Assembly (NCBI GenBank): GCA_963920705.1
Contig: OY987230.1
Coordinates: forward strand, 1,178,001 to 1,242,000
Direction of reading: 5' to 3'
DNA: 64,000 nucleotides
Source of the DNA: Odiellus spinosus
Lineage: Eukaryota; Arthropoda; Arachnida; Opiliones; Phalangiidae
Below the pieces are notes generated by a model, which was given only the letters and a program-made list of their open reading frames with translations, did no database searches and had not been told where the DNA came from. This document shows positions 1-11,520 of this stretch, piece by piece (positions within the stretch are counted from its first letter, which is position 1; every line of letters starts with the position of its first letter). Both the position numbers and the translations under genes were made by a program.

Positions 1-370
1 GAAAGACCAAATTTTGGTCTATCTAAAGAACAATAGTTTTGGAAAATCCGTTGAAAAACAAGAAAAATATGGCCAATTCTAGAAATCATACAATATCAAA
101 ATAGTCAAATTTCAGATTTTCAAAATTCGCTTTTTGATATTAGATGTTTTTTGAATTGTCCATATTTTCCATGTTTTTCAACGGATTTTTGAAAACTCTT
201 ATTATTTAAACTGTCCATTAATTGCTCTTTCGAATGACTTTGTTTTGTCTAAATTGCAAAATTGTGACAAATATAAAATTGGTTAAAATTAAGCAAAAAC
301 GCTTAAAAATCCAAGATTATTGGATTCAAATGGACACAAAACTTTTGATTTTTAAGCGATTTAGACAAAA

Positions 371-390
371 TTAAGACCAAATTTTGGTCT
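371..390 (+). repeat. 12-bp deletion in the S+ right arm
   Basis: Here AAGACC runs straight into AAATTTTGGTCT. Other units have AAGACCACTCGAAAGACC first. The missing 12 bp lie between two AGACC copies, as expected from slippage or recombination between short direct repeats. The surrounding S+ segment is otherwise normal. Confidence 0.8.
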
Positions 391-937
391 ATCTAAAAAA
401 CAAGAGTTTTGGAAAATCCGTTGAAAAACATGGAAAATATGGACAATTCAAAAAACATCTAATATCAAAAAGCGAATTTTGAAAATCTGAAATTTGACTA
501 TTTTGATATTCTATGATTTCTTGAATTGGCCATATTTTTCTTGTTTTTCAACGGATTTTTGAAAACTCTTATTATTTAGACTGTCCATTAATTGCTCTTT
601 CGAATGACTTTGGTTTTGTCTAAATTGCCAAAACGTGACAAATATAAAATTGGTTAAAATTAAGCAAAAACGCTTAAAAATCCAAGATTATTGGATTCAA
701 ATGGACACAAAACTTTTGAATTTTAAGCGATTTAGACAAAATTAAGACCACTCGAAAGACCAAATTTTGGTCTATCTAAAAAACAATAGTTTTGGAAAAT
801 CCGTTGAAAAACAAGAAAAATATGGCCAATTCTAGAAATCATACAATATCAAAATAGTCAAATTTCAGATTTTCAAAATTCGCTTTTTGATATTAGATGT
901 TTTTTGAATTGTCCATATTTTCCATTTTTTTCAACGG

Positions 938-1182
938 ATTTTCCAAAACTCTTGTTTTTTAGATAGAACAATATTTGCTCTTTCGAGTGGTCTTAATTTT
1001 GTCTAAATCGCTTAAAAATCAAAAGTTTTGTGTCCATTTGAATCCAATAATCTTGGATTTTTAAGCGTTTTTGCTTAATTTTAACCAATTTTATATTTGT
1101 CACAATTTTGCCATTTAGACAAAACAAAGTCATTCGAAAGAGCAATTAATGGACAGTTTAAATAATAAGAGTTTTCAAAAAT
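938..1182 (-). repeat. Spacer segment S, minus orientation (reference copy)
   Basis: This is the first reversed S in the window. It carries TTTTGTGTCCATTTGAATCC, the reverse complement of the marker in S+, between a C+ core ending at 937 and a C- core starting at 1183. Its length of 245 bp matches S+. The flanking cores are intact, so the junctions give no direct scar of the inversion. Confidence 0.9.
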
Positions 1183-4100
1183 CCGTTGAAAAACATGGAA
1201 AATATGGACAATTCAAAAAACATCTAATATCAAAAAGCGAATTTTGAAAATCTGAAATTTGACTATTTTGATATTCTATGATTTCTTGAATTGGCCATAT
1301 TTTTCTTGTTTTTCAACGGATTTTCCAAAACTATTGTTTTTTAGAAAGATTAAAATTTGGTCTTTCGAGTGGTCTTAATTTTGTCTAAATCGCTTAAAAT
1401 TCAAAAGTTTTGTGTCCATTTGAATCCAATAATCTTGGATTTTTAAGCGTTTTTGCTTAATTTTAACCAATTTTATATTTGTCACGTTTTGGCAATTTAG
1501 ACAAAACCAAAGTCATTCGAAAGAGCAATTTATGGACAGTCTAAATAATAAGAGTTTTCAAAAATCCGTTGAAAAACAAGAAAAATATGGCCAGTTCAAG
1601 AAATCATAGAATATCAAAATAGTCAAATTTCAGATTTTCAAAATTCGCTTTTTGATATTAGATGTTTTTTGAATTGTCCATATTTTCCATGTTTTTCAAC
1701 TGATTTTCCAAAACTCTTGTTTTTTAGATAGACCAAAATTTGGTCTTTCGAGTGGTCTTAATTTTGTCTAAATCGCTTAAAAATCAAAAGTTTTGTGTCC
1801 ATTTGAATCCAATAATCTTGGATTTTTAAGCGTTTTTGCTTAATTTTAACCAATTTTATATTTGTCACAATTTTGCAATTTAGACAAAACCAAAGTCATT
1901 CGAAAGAGCAATTAATGGACAGTCTAAATAATAAGAGTTTTCAAAAATCCGTTGAAAAACAAGAAAAATATGGCCAATTCAAGAAATCATAGAATATCAA
2001 AATAGTCAAATTTCAGATTTTCAAAATTCGCTTTTTGATATTAGATGTTTTTTGAATTGTCCATATTTTCCATGTTTTTCAACGGATTTTCCAAAACTCT
2101 TGTTTTTTAGATAGAGCAATATTTGCTCTTTCGAGTGGTCTTAATTTTGTCTAAATCGCTTAAAAATCAAAAGTTTTGTGTCCATTTGAATCCAATAATC
2201 TTGGATTTTTAAGCGTTTTTGCTTAATTTTAACCAATTTTATATTTGTCACAATTTTGCAATTTAGACAAAATCAAAGTCATTCGAAAGAGCAATTAATG
2301 GACAGTTTAAATAATAAGAGTTTTCAAAAATCCGTTGAAAAACATGGAAAATATGGACAATTCAAAAAACATCTAATATCAAAAAGCGAATTTTGAAAAT
2401 CTGAAATTTGACTATTTTGATATTCTATGATTTCTTGAATTGGCCATATTTTTTTTGTTTTTCAACGGATTTTTGAAAACTCTTATTATTTAGACTGTCC
2501 ATTAATTGCTCTTTAGAATGACTTTGGTTTTGTCTAAATTGCAAAATTGTGACAAATATAAAATTGGTTAAAATTAAGCAAAAACGCTTAAAAATCCAAG
2601 ATTATTGGATTCAAATGGACACAAAACTTTTGATTTTTAAGCGATTTAGACAAAATTAAGACCACTCGAAAGAGCAAATATTGCTCTATCTAAAAAACAA
2701 GAGTTTTGGAAAATCCGTTGAAAAACAAGAAAAATATGGCCAATTCAAGAAATCATACAATATCAAAATAGTCAAATTTCAGATTTTCAAAATTCGCTTT
2801 TTGATATTAGATGTTTTTTGAATTGTCCATATTTTCCTTGTTTTTCAACGGATTTTTGAAAACTCTTATTATTAAGACTATCCATTAATTGCTCTTTCGA
2901 ATGACTTTGTTTTTGTCTAAATTGCAAAATTGTGACAAATCTAAAATTGGTTAAAATTAAGCAAAACGCTTAAAAATCCAAGATTATTGGATTCAAATGG
3001 ACACAAAACTTTTGATTTTTAAGCGATTTAGACAAAATTAAGACCACTCGAAAGAGCAAATATTGGTCTATCTGAAAATCAAGAGTTTTGGAAAATCCGT
3101 TGAAAAACATGGAAAATATGGACAATTCATAAAACATCTAATATCAAAAAGCGAATTTTTAAAATCTGAAATTTGACTATTTTGATATTCTATGATTTCT
3201 TGAATTGGCCATATTTTTCTTGTTTTTCAACGGATTTTCCAAAACTATTGTTTTTTAGATAGACCAAAATTTGGTCTTTCGAGTGGTCTTAATTTTGTCT
3301 AAATCGCGTAAAATTCAAAAGTTTTGTGTCCATTTGAATCCAATAATCTTGGATTTTTAAGCGTTTTTGCTTAATTTTAACCAATTTTATATTTGTCACG
3401 TCTTGGCAATTTAGACAAAACCAAAGTCATTCGAAAGAGCAATTAATGGACAGTCTAAATAATAAGAGTTTTCAAAAATCCGTTGAAAAACAAGAAAAAT
3501 ATGGCCAATTCAAGAAATCATAGAATATCAAAATAGTCAAATTTCAGATTTTCAAAATTCGCTTTTTGATATTAGATGTTTTTTCAATTGTCCATATTTT
3601 CCATGTTTTTCAACGGATTTTTGAAAACTCTTATTATTTAAACTGTCCATTAATTGCTCTTTCGAATGACTTTGGTTTTGTCTAAATTGCAAAATTGTGA
3701 CAAATATAAAATTGGTTAAAATTAAGCAAAAACGCTTAAAAATCCAAGATTATTGGATTCAAATGGACACAAAACTTTTGATTTTTAAGCGATTTAGACA
3801 AAATTAAGACCACTCGAAAGAGCAAATATTGCTCTATTTAAAAAACAAGAGTTTTGGAAAATCCGTTGAAAAACATGGAAAATATGGACAATTCAAAAAA
3901 CATCTAATATCAAAAAGCGAATTTTGAAAATCTGAAATTTGACTATTTTGATATTCTATGATTTCTTGAATTGGCCATATTTTTCTTGTTTTTCAACGGA
4001 TTTTTGAAAACTCTTATTATTTAGACTGTCCATTAATTGCTCTTTCGAATGACTTTGGTTTTGTCTAAATTGCAAAATTGTGACAAATATAAAATTGGTT

Positions 4101-6500
4101 AAAATTAAGCAAAAACGCTTAAAAATCCAAGATTATTGGATTCAAATGGACACAAAACTTTTGATTTTTAAGCGATTATACAAAATTAAGACCACTCGAA
4201 AGAGCAAATATTGATCTATCTAAAAAACAAGAGTTTTGGAAAATCAGTTGAAAAACATGGAAAATATGGACAATTCAAAAAACATCTAATATCAAAAAGC
4301 GAATTTTGAAAATCTAAAATTTGACTATTTTGATATTCTATGATTTCTTGAATTGGCCATATTTTTCTTGTTTTTCAACGGATTTTTGAAAACTCTTATT
4401 ATTTAGACTGTCCATTAATTGCTCTTTCGAATGACTTTGGTTTTGTCTAAATTGCCAAAACGTGACAAATATAAAATTGGTTAAAATTAAGCAAAAACGC
4501 TTAAAAATCCAAGATTATTGGATTCAAATGGACACAAAACTTTTGAATTTTAAGCGATTTAGACAAAATTAAGACCACTCGAAAGACCAAATTTTGGTCT
4601 ATCTAAAAAACAATAGTTTTGGAAAATCCGTTGAAAAACAAGAAAAATATGGCCCATTCAAGAAATCATAGAATATCAAAATAGTCAAATTTCAGATTTT
4701 CAAAATTCGCTTTTTGATATTAGATGTTTTTTGAATTGTCCATATTTTCCATGTTTTTCAACGGATTTTTGAAAACTCTTATTATTTAAACTGTCCATTA
4801 ATTGCTCTTTCGAATTACTTTGGTTTTGTCTAAATTGCAAAATTGTGACAAATATAAAATTGGTTAAAATTAAGCAAAAACGCTTAAAAATTCAAGATTA
4901 TTGGATTCAAATGGACACAAAACTTTTGATTTTTAAGCGATTTAGACAAAATTAAGACCACTCGAAAGAGCAAATATTGCTCTATCTAAAAAACAAGAGT
5001 TTTGGAAAATCCGTTGAAAAACATGGAAAATATGGACAATTCAAAAAACATCTAATATCAAAAAGCGAATTTTGAAAATCTGAAATTTGACTATTTTGAT
5101 ATTCTATGATTTCTTGAATTGGCCATATTTTTCTTGTTTTTCAACGGATTTTTGAAAACTCTTATTATTTAGACTGTCCATTAATTGCTCTTTCGAATGA
5201 CTTTGGTTTTGTCTAAATTGCCAAAACGTGACAAATATAAAATTGGTTAAAATTAAGCAAAAACGCTTAAAAATCTAAGATTATTGGATTCAAATGGACA
5301 CAAAACTTTTGAATTTTAAGCGATTTAGACAAAATTAAGACCACTCGAAAGACCAAATTTTGGTCTATCTAAAAAACAATAGTTTTGGAAAATCCGTTGA
5401 AAAACAAGAAAAATATGGCCAATTCAAGAAATCATAGAATATCAAAATAGTCAAATTTCAGATTTTCAAAATTCGCTTTTTGATATTAGATGTTTTTTGA
5501 ATTGTCCATATTTTCCATGTTTTTCAACGGATTTTTGAAAACTCTTATTATTTAAACTGTCCATTAATTGCTCTTTCGAATTACTTTGGTTTTGTCTAAA
5601 TTGCAAAATTGTGACAAATATAAAATTGGTTAAAAATTAAGCAAAAACGCTTAAAAATCCAAGATTATTGGATTCAAATGGACACAAAACTTTTGATTTT
5701 TAAGCGATTTAGACAAAATTAAGACCACTCGAAAGAGCAAATATTGCTCTATCTAAAAAACAAGAGTTTTGGAAAATCCGTTGAAAAACATGGAAAATAT
5801 GGACAATTCAAAAAACATCTAATATCAAAAAGCGAATTTTGAAAATCTGAAATTTGACTATTTTGATATTGTATGATTTCTTGAATTGGCCATATTTTTC
5901 TTGTTTTTCAACGGATTTTTGAAAACTCTTATTATTTAGACTGTCCATTAATTGCTCTTTCGAATGACTTTGGTTTTGTCTAAATTGCCAAAACGTGACA
6001 AATATAAAATTGGTTAAAATTAAGCAAAAACGCTTAAAAATCTAAGATTATTGGATTCAAATGGACACAAAACTTTTGAATTTTAAGCGATTTAGACAAA
6101 ATTAAGACCACTCGAAAGACCAAATTTTGGTCTATCTAAAAAACAATAGTTTTGGAAAATCCGTTGAAAAACAAGAAAAATATGGCCAATTCAAGAAATC
6201 ATAGAATATCAAAATAGTCAAATTTCAGATTTTCAAAATTCGCTTTTTGATATTAGATGTTTTTTGAATTGTCCATATTTTCCATGTTTTTCAACGGATT
6301 TTTGAAAACTCTTATTATTTAAACTGTCCATTAATTGCTCTTTCGAATGACTTTGTTTTGTCTAAATTGCAAAATTGTGACAAATATAAAATTGGTTAAA
6401 AATTAAGCAAAAACGCTTAAAAATCCAAGATTATTGGATTCAAATGGACACAAAACTTTTGATTTTTAAGCGATTTAGACAAAATTAAGACCACTCGAAA

Positions 6501-6515
6501 GAGCAAATATTGCTC
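6501..6515. other. 15-bp dyad, GAGC form
   Basis: GAGCAA and TTGCTC pair around ATA. It occupies the same position as the GACC form in neighbouring units. Relative to that form both arms have changed together, so pairing is retained. Hybrid alleles with GAGC on the left and GGTC on the right (for example 3054-3068 and 9181-9195) do not pair fully. Confidence 0.6.
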
Positions 6516-6543
6516 TATCTAAAAAACAAGAGTTTTGGAAAAT

Positions 6544-6680
6544 CCGTTGAAAAACATGGAAAATATGGACAATTCAAAAAACATCTAATATCAAAAAGCG
6601 AATTTTGAAAATCTGAAATTTGACTATTTTGATATTCTATGATTTCTTGAATTGGCCATATTTTTCTTGTTTTTCAACGG
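6544..6680 (-). repeat. Core segment C, minus orientation (reference copy)
   Basis: The core opens with CCGTTGAAAAACATGG and closes with its counterpart CTTGTTTTTCAACGG. The two arms, each about 55 bp, are imperfect reverse complements. One arm type carries ACATGGAAAATATGGACAAT and then AAAACATCTAATATC. The other, read inward, carries ACAAGAAAAATATGGCCAAT and then GAAATCATAGAATATC. The centre around AAATCTGAAATTTGACT is not symmetric and fixes the orientation. In this copy the CATCTAATATC arm is on the left. Confidence 0.92.
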
Positions 6681-6785
6681 ATTTTTGAAAACTCTTATTA
6701 TTTAGACTGTCCATTAATTGCTCTTTCGAATGACTTTGGTTTTGTCTAAATTGCAAAATTGTGACAAATATAAAATTGGTTAAAA

Positions 6786-6803
6786 TTAAGCAAAAACGCT
6801 TAA
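6786..6803. other. Short hairpin in the S centre (6-bp stem)
   Basis: TTAAGC and GCTTAA pair around the loop AAAAAC. This hairpin recurs in nearly every S segment, and a few copies break it (for example GCAAAATCGCTTAA near 24020 and 25170). It lies just before the 7-bp hairpin. No function is assigned. Confidence 0.75.
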
Positions 6804-6804
6804 A

Positions 6805-6823
6805 AATCCAAGATTATTGGATT
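6805..6823. other. Short hairpin in the S centre (7-bp stem)
   Basis: AATCCAA and TTGGATT pair perfectly around the loop GATTA. It is one of the most constant parts of S and appears in both S+ and S- (as AATCCAATAATCTTGGATT). It is a useful orientation marker because only the loop differs between strands. Confidence 0.8.
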
Positions 6824-6883
6824 CAAATGGACACAAAACTTTTGAATTTTAAGCGATTTAGACAAAATTAAGACCACTCGAAA

Positions 6884-6898
6884 GACCAAATTTTGGTC
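6884..6898. other. 15-bp dyad, GACC form
   Basis: GACCAAA and TTTGGTC pair around a single T. This dyad sits in the right arm of S+, next to the core. It is one of two main alleles at this site; the other is the GAGC form at 6501-6515. A protein-binding site or a by-product of palindrome correction are both possible. Confidence 0.6.
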
Positions 6899-6926
6899 TA
6901 TCTAAAAAACAATAGTTTTGGAAAAT

Positions 6927-7063
6927 CCGTTGAAAAACAAGAAAAATATGGCCAATTCAAGAAATCATAGAATATCAAAATAGTCAAATTTCAGATTTTC
7001 AAAATTCGCTTTTTGATATTAGATGTTTTTTGAATTGTCCATATTTTCCATGTTTTTCAACGG
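6927..7063 (+). repeat. Core segment C, plus orientation (reference copy)
   Basis: This is the reverse complement of the preceding core in layout and length (137 bp from CCGTTG to CAACGG). The ACAAGAAAAATATGGCCAAT arm is on the left and the TATTAGATGTTTT arm on the right. It lies in the next unit of the same dimer, between two S segments that both read +. The core has therefore been inverted without its neighbours. Confidence 0.92.
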
Positions 7064-9485
7064 ATTTTTGAAAACTCTTATTATTTAAACTGTCCATTAA
7101 TTGCTCTTTCGAATGACTTTGTTTTGTCTAAATTGCAAAATTGTGACAAATATAAAATTGGTTAAAATTAAGCAAAAACGCTTAAAAATCCAAGATTATT
7201 GGATTCAAATGGACACAAAACTTTTGATTTTTAAGCGATTTAGACAAAATTAAGACCACTCGAAAGACCAAATTTTGGTCTATCTAAAAAACAAGAGTTT
7301 TGGAAAATTCGTTGAAAAACATGGAAAATATGGACAATTCAAAAAACATCTAATATCAAAAAGCGAATTTTGAAAATCTGAAATTTGACTATTTTGATAT
7401 TCTATGATTTCTTGAATTGGCCATATTTTTCTTGTTTTTCAACGGATTTTTGAAAACTCTTATTATTTAGACTGTCCATTAATTGCTCTTTCGAATGACT
7501 TTGGTTTTGTCTAAATTGTAAAATTGTGACAAATATAAAATTGGTTAAAATTAAGCAAAAACGCTTAAAAATCCAAGATTATTGGATTCAAATGGACACA
7601 AAACTTTTGAATTTTAAGCGATTTAGACAAAATTAAGACCACTCGAAAGACCAAATTTTGGTCTATCTAAAAAACAATAGTTTTGGAAAATCCGTTGAAA
7701 AACAAGAAAAATATGGCCAATTCAAGAAATCATAGAATATCAAAATAGTCAAATTTCAGATTTTCAAAATTCGCTTTTTGATATTAGATGTTTTTTGAAT
7801 TGTCCATATTTTCCATGTTTTTCAACGGATTTTTGAAAACTCTTATTATTTAAACTGTCCATTAATTGCTCTTTCGAATGACTTTGTTTTGTCTAAATTG
7901 CAAAATTGTGACAAATATAAAATTGGTTAAAATTAAGCAAAAACGCTTAAAAATCCAAGATTATTGGATTCAAATGGACACAAAACTTTTGATTTTTAAG
8001 CGATTTAGACAAAATTAAGACCACTCGAAAGACCAAATTTTGGTCTATCTAAAAAACAAGAGTTTTGGAAAATTCGTTGAAAAACATGGAAAATATGGAC
8101 AATTCAAAAAACATCTAATATCAAAAAGCGAATTTTGAAAATCTGAAATTTGACTATTTTGATATTCTATGATTTCTTGAATTGGCCATATTTTTCTTGT
8201 TTTTCAACGGATTTTTGAAAACTCTTATTATTTAGACTGTCCATTAATTGCTCTTTCGAATGACTTTGGTTTTGTCTAAATTGTAAAATTGTGACAAATA
8301 TAAAATTGGTTAAAATTAAGCAAAAACGCTTAAAAATCCAAGATTATTGGATTCAAATGGACACAAAACTTTTGAATTTTAAGCGATTTAGACAAAATTA
8401 AGACCACTCGAAAGACCAAATTTTGGTCTATCTAAAAAACAATAGTTTTTAAAAAATCCGTTGAAAAACAAGAAAAATATGGCCAATTCAAGAAATCATA
8501 CAATATCAAAATAGTCCAATTTCAGATTTTCAAAATTCGCTTTTTGATATTAGATGTTTTTTGAATTGTCCATATTTTCCATGTTTTTCAACGGATTTTT
8601 GAAAACTCTTATTATTTAAACTGTCCATTAATTGCTCTTTCGAATGACTTTGGTTTTGTCTAAATTGCAAAATTGTGACAAATATAAAATTGGTTAAAAT
8701 TAAGCAAAAACGCTTAAAAATCCAAGATTATTGGATTCAAATGGACACAAAACTTTTGAATTTTAAGCGATTTAGACAAAATTAAGACCACTCGAAAGAC
8801 CAAATTTTGGTCTATCTAAAAAACAATAGTTTTGGAAAATCCGTTGAAAAACAAGAAAAATATGGCCAATTCAAGAAATCATACAATATCAAAATAGTCA
8901 AATTTCAGATTTTCAAAATTCGCTTTTTGATATTAGATGTTTTTTGAATTGTCCATATTTTCCATGTTTTTCAACGGATTTTTGAAAACTCTTATTATTT
9001 AAACTGTCCATTAATTGCTCTTTCGAATGACTTTGGTTTTGTCTAAATTGCAAAATTGTGACAAATATAAAATTGGTTAAAATTAAGCAAAAACGCTTAA
9101 AAATCCAAGATTATTGGATTCAAATGGACACAAAACTTTTGAATTTTAAGCGATTTAGACAAAATTAAGACCACTCGAAAGAGCAAATATTGGTCTATCT
9201 AAAAAACAAGAGTTTTCAAAAACCATTGAAAAACATGGAAAATATGGACAATTCAAAAAACATCTAATATCAAAAAGCGAATTTTGAAAATCTGAAATTT
9301 GACTATTTTGATATTCTATGATTTCTTGAATTGGCCATATTTTTCTTGTTTTTCAACGGATTTTTGAAAACTCTTATTATTTAGACTGTCCATTAATTGC
9401 TCTTTCGAATGACTTTGGTTTTGTCTAAATTGCCAAAACGTGACAAATATAAAATTGGTTAAAATTAAGCAAAAACGCTTAAAAA

Positions 9486-11520
9486 TCTAAGATTATTGGA
9501 TTCAAATGGACACAAAACTTTTGAATTTTAAGCGATTTAGACAAAATTAAGACCACTCGAAAGACCAAATTTTGGTCTATCTAAAAAACAATAGTTTTGG
9601 AAAATCCGTTGAAAAACAAGAAAAATATGGCCAATTCAAGAAATCATAGAATATCAAAATAGTCAAATTTCAGATTTTCAAAATTCGCTTTTTGATATTA
9701 GATGTTTTTTGAATTGTCCATATTTTCCATGTTTTTCAACGGATTTTTGAAAACTCTTATTATTTAAACTGTCCATTAATTGCTCTTTCGAATGACTTTG
9801 TTTTGTCTAAATTGCAAAATTGTGACAAATATAAAATTGGTTAAAAATTAAGCAAAAACGCTTAAAAATCCAAGATTATTGGATTCAAATGGACACAAAA
9901 CTTTTGATTTTTAAGCGATTTAGACAAAATTAAGACCACTCGAAAGAGCAAATATTGCTCTATCTAAAAAACAAGAGTTTTGGAAAATCCGTTGAAAAAC
10001 ATGGAAAATATGGACAATTCAAAAAACATCTAATATCAAAAAGCGAATTTTGAAAATCTGAAATTTGACTATTTTGATATTCTATGATTTCTTGAATTGG
10101 CCATATTTTTCTTGTTTTTCAACGGATTTTTGAAAACTCTTATTATTTAGACTGTCCATTAATTGCTCTTTCGAATGACTTTGGTTTTGTCTAAATTGCA
10201 AAATTGTGACAAATATAAAATTGGTTAAAATTAAGCAAAAACGCTTAAAAATCCAAGATTATTGGATTCAAATGGACACAAAACTTTTGAATTTTAAGCG
10301 ATTTAGACAAAATTAAGACCACTCGAAAGACCAAATTTTGGTCTATCTAAAAAACAATAGTTTTGGAAAATCCGTTGAAAAACAAGAAAAATATGGCCAA
10401 TTCAAGAAATCATAGAATATCAAAATAGTCAAATTTCAGATTTTCAAAATTCGCTTTTTGATATTAGATGTTTTTTGAATTGTCCATATTTTCCATGTTT
10501 TTCAACGGATTTTTGAAAACTCTTATTATTTAAACTGTCCATTAATTGCTCTTTCGAATGACTTTGTTTTGTCTAAATTGCAAAATTGTGACAAATATAA
10601 AATTGGTTAAAATTAAGCAAAAACGCTTAAAAATCCAAGATTATTGGATTCAAATGGACACAAAACTTTTGATTTTTAAGCGATTTAGACAAAATTAAGA
10701 CCGCTCGAAAGACCAAATTTTGGTCTATCTAAAAAACAAGAGTTTTGGAAAATTCGTTGAAAAACATGGAAAATATGGACAATTCAAAAAACATCTAATA
10801 TCAAAAAGCGAATTTTGAAAATCTGAAATTTGACTATTTTGATATTCTATGATTTCTTGAATTGGCCATATTTTTCTTGTTTTTCAACGGATTTTTGAAA
10901 ACTCTTATTATTTAGACTGTCCATTAATTGCTCTTTCGAATGACTTTGGTTTTGTCTAAATTGCAAAATTGTGACAAATATAAAATTGGTTAAAATTAAG
11001 CAAAAACGCTTAAAAATCCAAGATTATTGGATTCAAATGGACACAAAACTTTTGAATTTTAAGCGATTTAGACAAAATTAAGACCACTCGAAAGACCAAA
11101 TTTTGGTCTATCTAAAAAACAATAGTTTTGGAAAATCCGTTGAAAAACAAGAAAAATATGGCCAATTCAAGAAATCATAGAATATCAAAATAGTCAAATT
11201 TCAGATTTTCAAAATTCGCTTTTTGATATTAGATGTTTTTTGAATTGTCCATATTTTCCATGTTTTTCAACGGATTTTTGAAAACTCTTATTATTTAAAC
11301 TGTCCATTAATTGCTCTTTCGAATGACTTTGTTTTGTCTAAATTGCAAAATTGTGACAAATATAAAATTGGTTAAAATTAAGCAAAAACGCTTAAAAATC
11401 CAAGATTATTGGATTCAAATGGACACAAAACTTTTGATTTTTAAGCGATTTAGACAAAATTAAGACCGCTCGAAAGACCAAATTTTGGTCTATCTAAAAA
11501 ACAAGAGTTTTGGAAAATTC
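9486..11520 (+). repeat. Segmental duplication within the satellite, right copy
   Basis: This is the partner of 6041-8075 at an offset of 3445 bp. It differs in later private changes, such as ACCGCTCG instead of ACCACTCG near 10702 and 11467, which then spread through successive dimers (again near 12232). Confidence 0.7.

Larger units (their letters stand above)
1..3479. repeat. Mixed-orientation block 1
   Basis: Segment order from the left is C+ S+ C- S+ C+ S- C- S- C+ S- C+ S- C- S+ C+ S+ C- S-. S is + to 937, - for four copies to 2331, + for two copies, then - at 3234-3479. One S- copy (near 1488) carries the CACGTTTTGGC allele and another (near 3397) the CACGTCTTGGC form; the rest have CACAATTTTGC. 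There is no other feature in this block. Confidence 0.88.
6544..6926 (+). repeat. Reference 383-bp satellite unit (C- core followed by S+ segment)
   Basis: This unit is chosen as a clean example. It runs from the CCGTTG that opens one core to the base before the next CCGTTG. It contains the 137-bp core at 6544-6680 and the 246-bp segment at 6681-6926. Seven CpG dinucleotides lie in one unit, about what its base composition predicts. Every reading frame is broken by stops within a few tens of codons, so it is not coding. The neighbours are units of the same kind with the core alternately reversed. Confidence 0.95.
6681..6926 (+). repeat. Spacer segment S, plus orientation (reference copy)
   Basis: The 246-bp segment has arms of about 75 bp that are imperfect reverse complements. 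The left arm reads ...GACTGTCCATTAATTGCTC, then TTTCGAATGACTTTGG. The right arm, read from the other strand, gives AGATAGACCAAAATTTGGTC, then TTTCGAGTGGTCTTAA. Both reach GTCTAAAT before the centre. The central 85 bp or so is not symmetric and holds two short hairpins. Orientation is read from GGATTCAAATGGACACAAAA near the right arm. Confidence 0.92.
6041..8075 (+). repeat. Segmental duplication within the satellite, left copy
   Basis: Four private markers recur 3445 bp downstream: TCTAAGATTA at 6041 and 9486, the extra A in GGTTAAAAATTAAG at about 6395 and 9840, and TGGAAAATTCG at 7301/10746 and 8066/11511. A stretch of about nine units was therefore copied as a block. The true ends could extend beyond these markers. 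Confidence 0.7.

Noticed and set aside
6544-6680. Terminal inverted repeats of a MITE or other DNA transposon
   Set aside because: Cores have inverted ends, but there is no target-site duplication, no isolated copy, and the S segments have inverted ends as well. An origin of the unit from a MITE is possible but has no support here.
6786-6823. Bacterial-type rho-independent terminators
   Set aside because: The two hairpins have short, AT-rich stems and recur in every unit with no adjacent genes, so a terminator reading has no support.
6681-6926. CENP-B box
   Set aside because: I looked for the mammalian-type box (TTCG....A..CGGG) and found no match in either strand of the unit; CCGTTG and TTCGA motifs are only partly similar.
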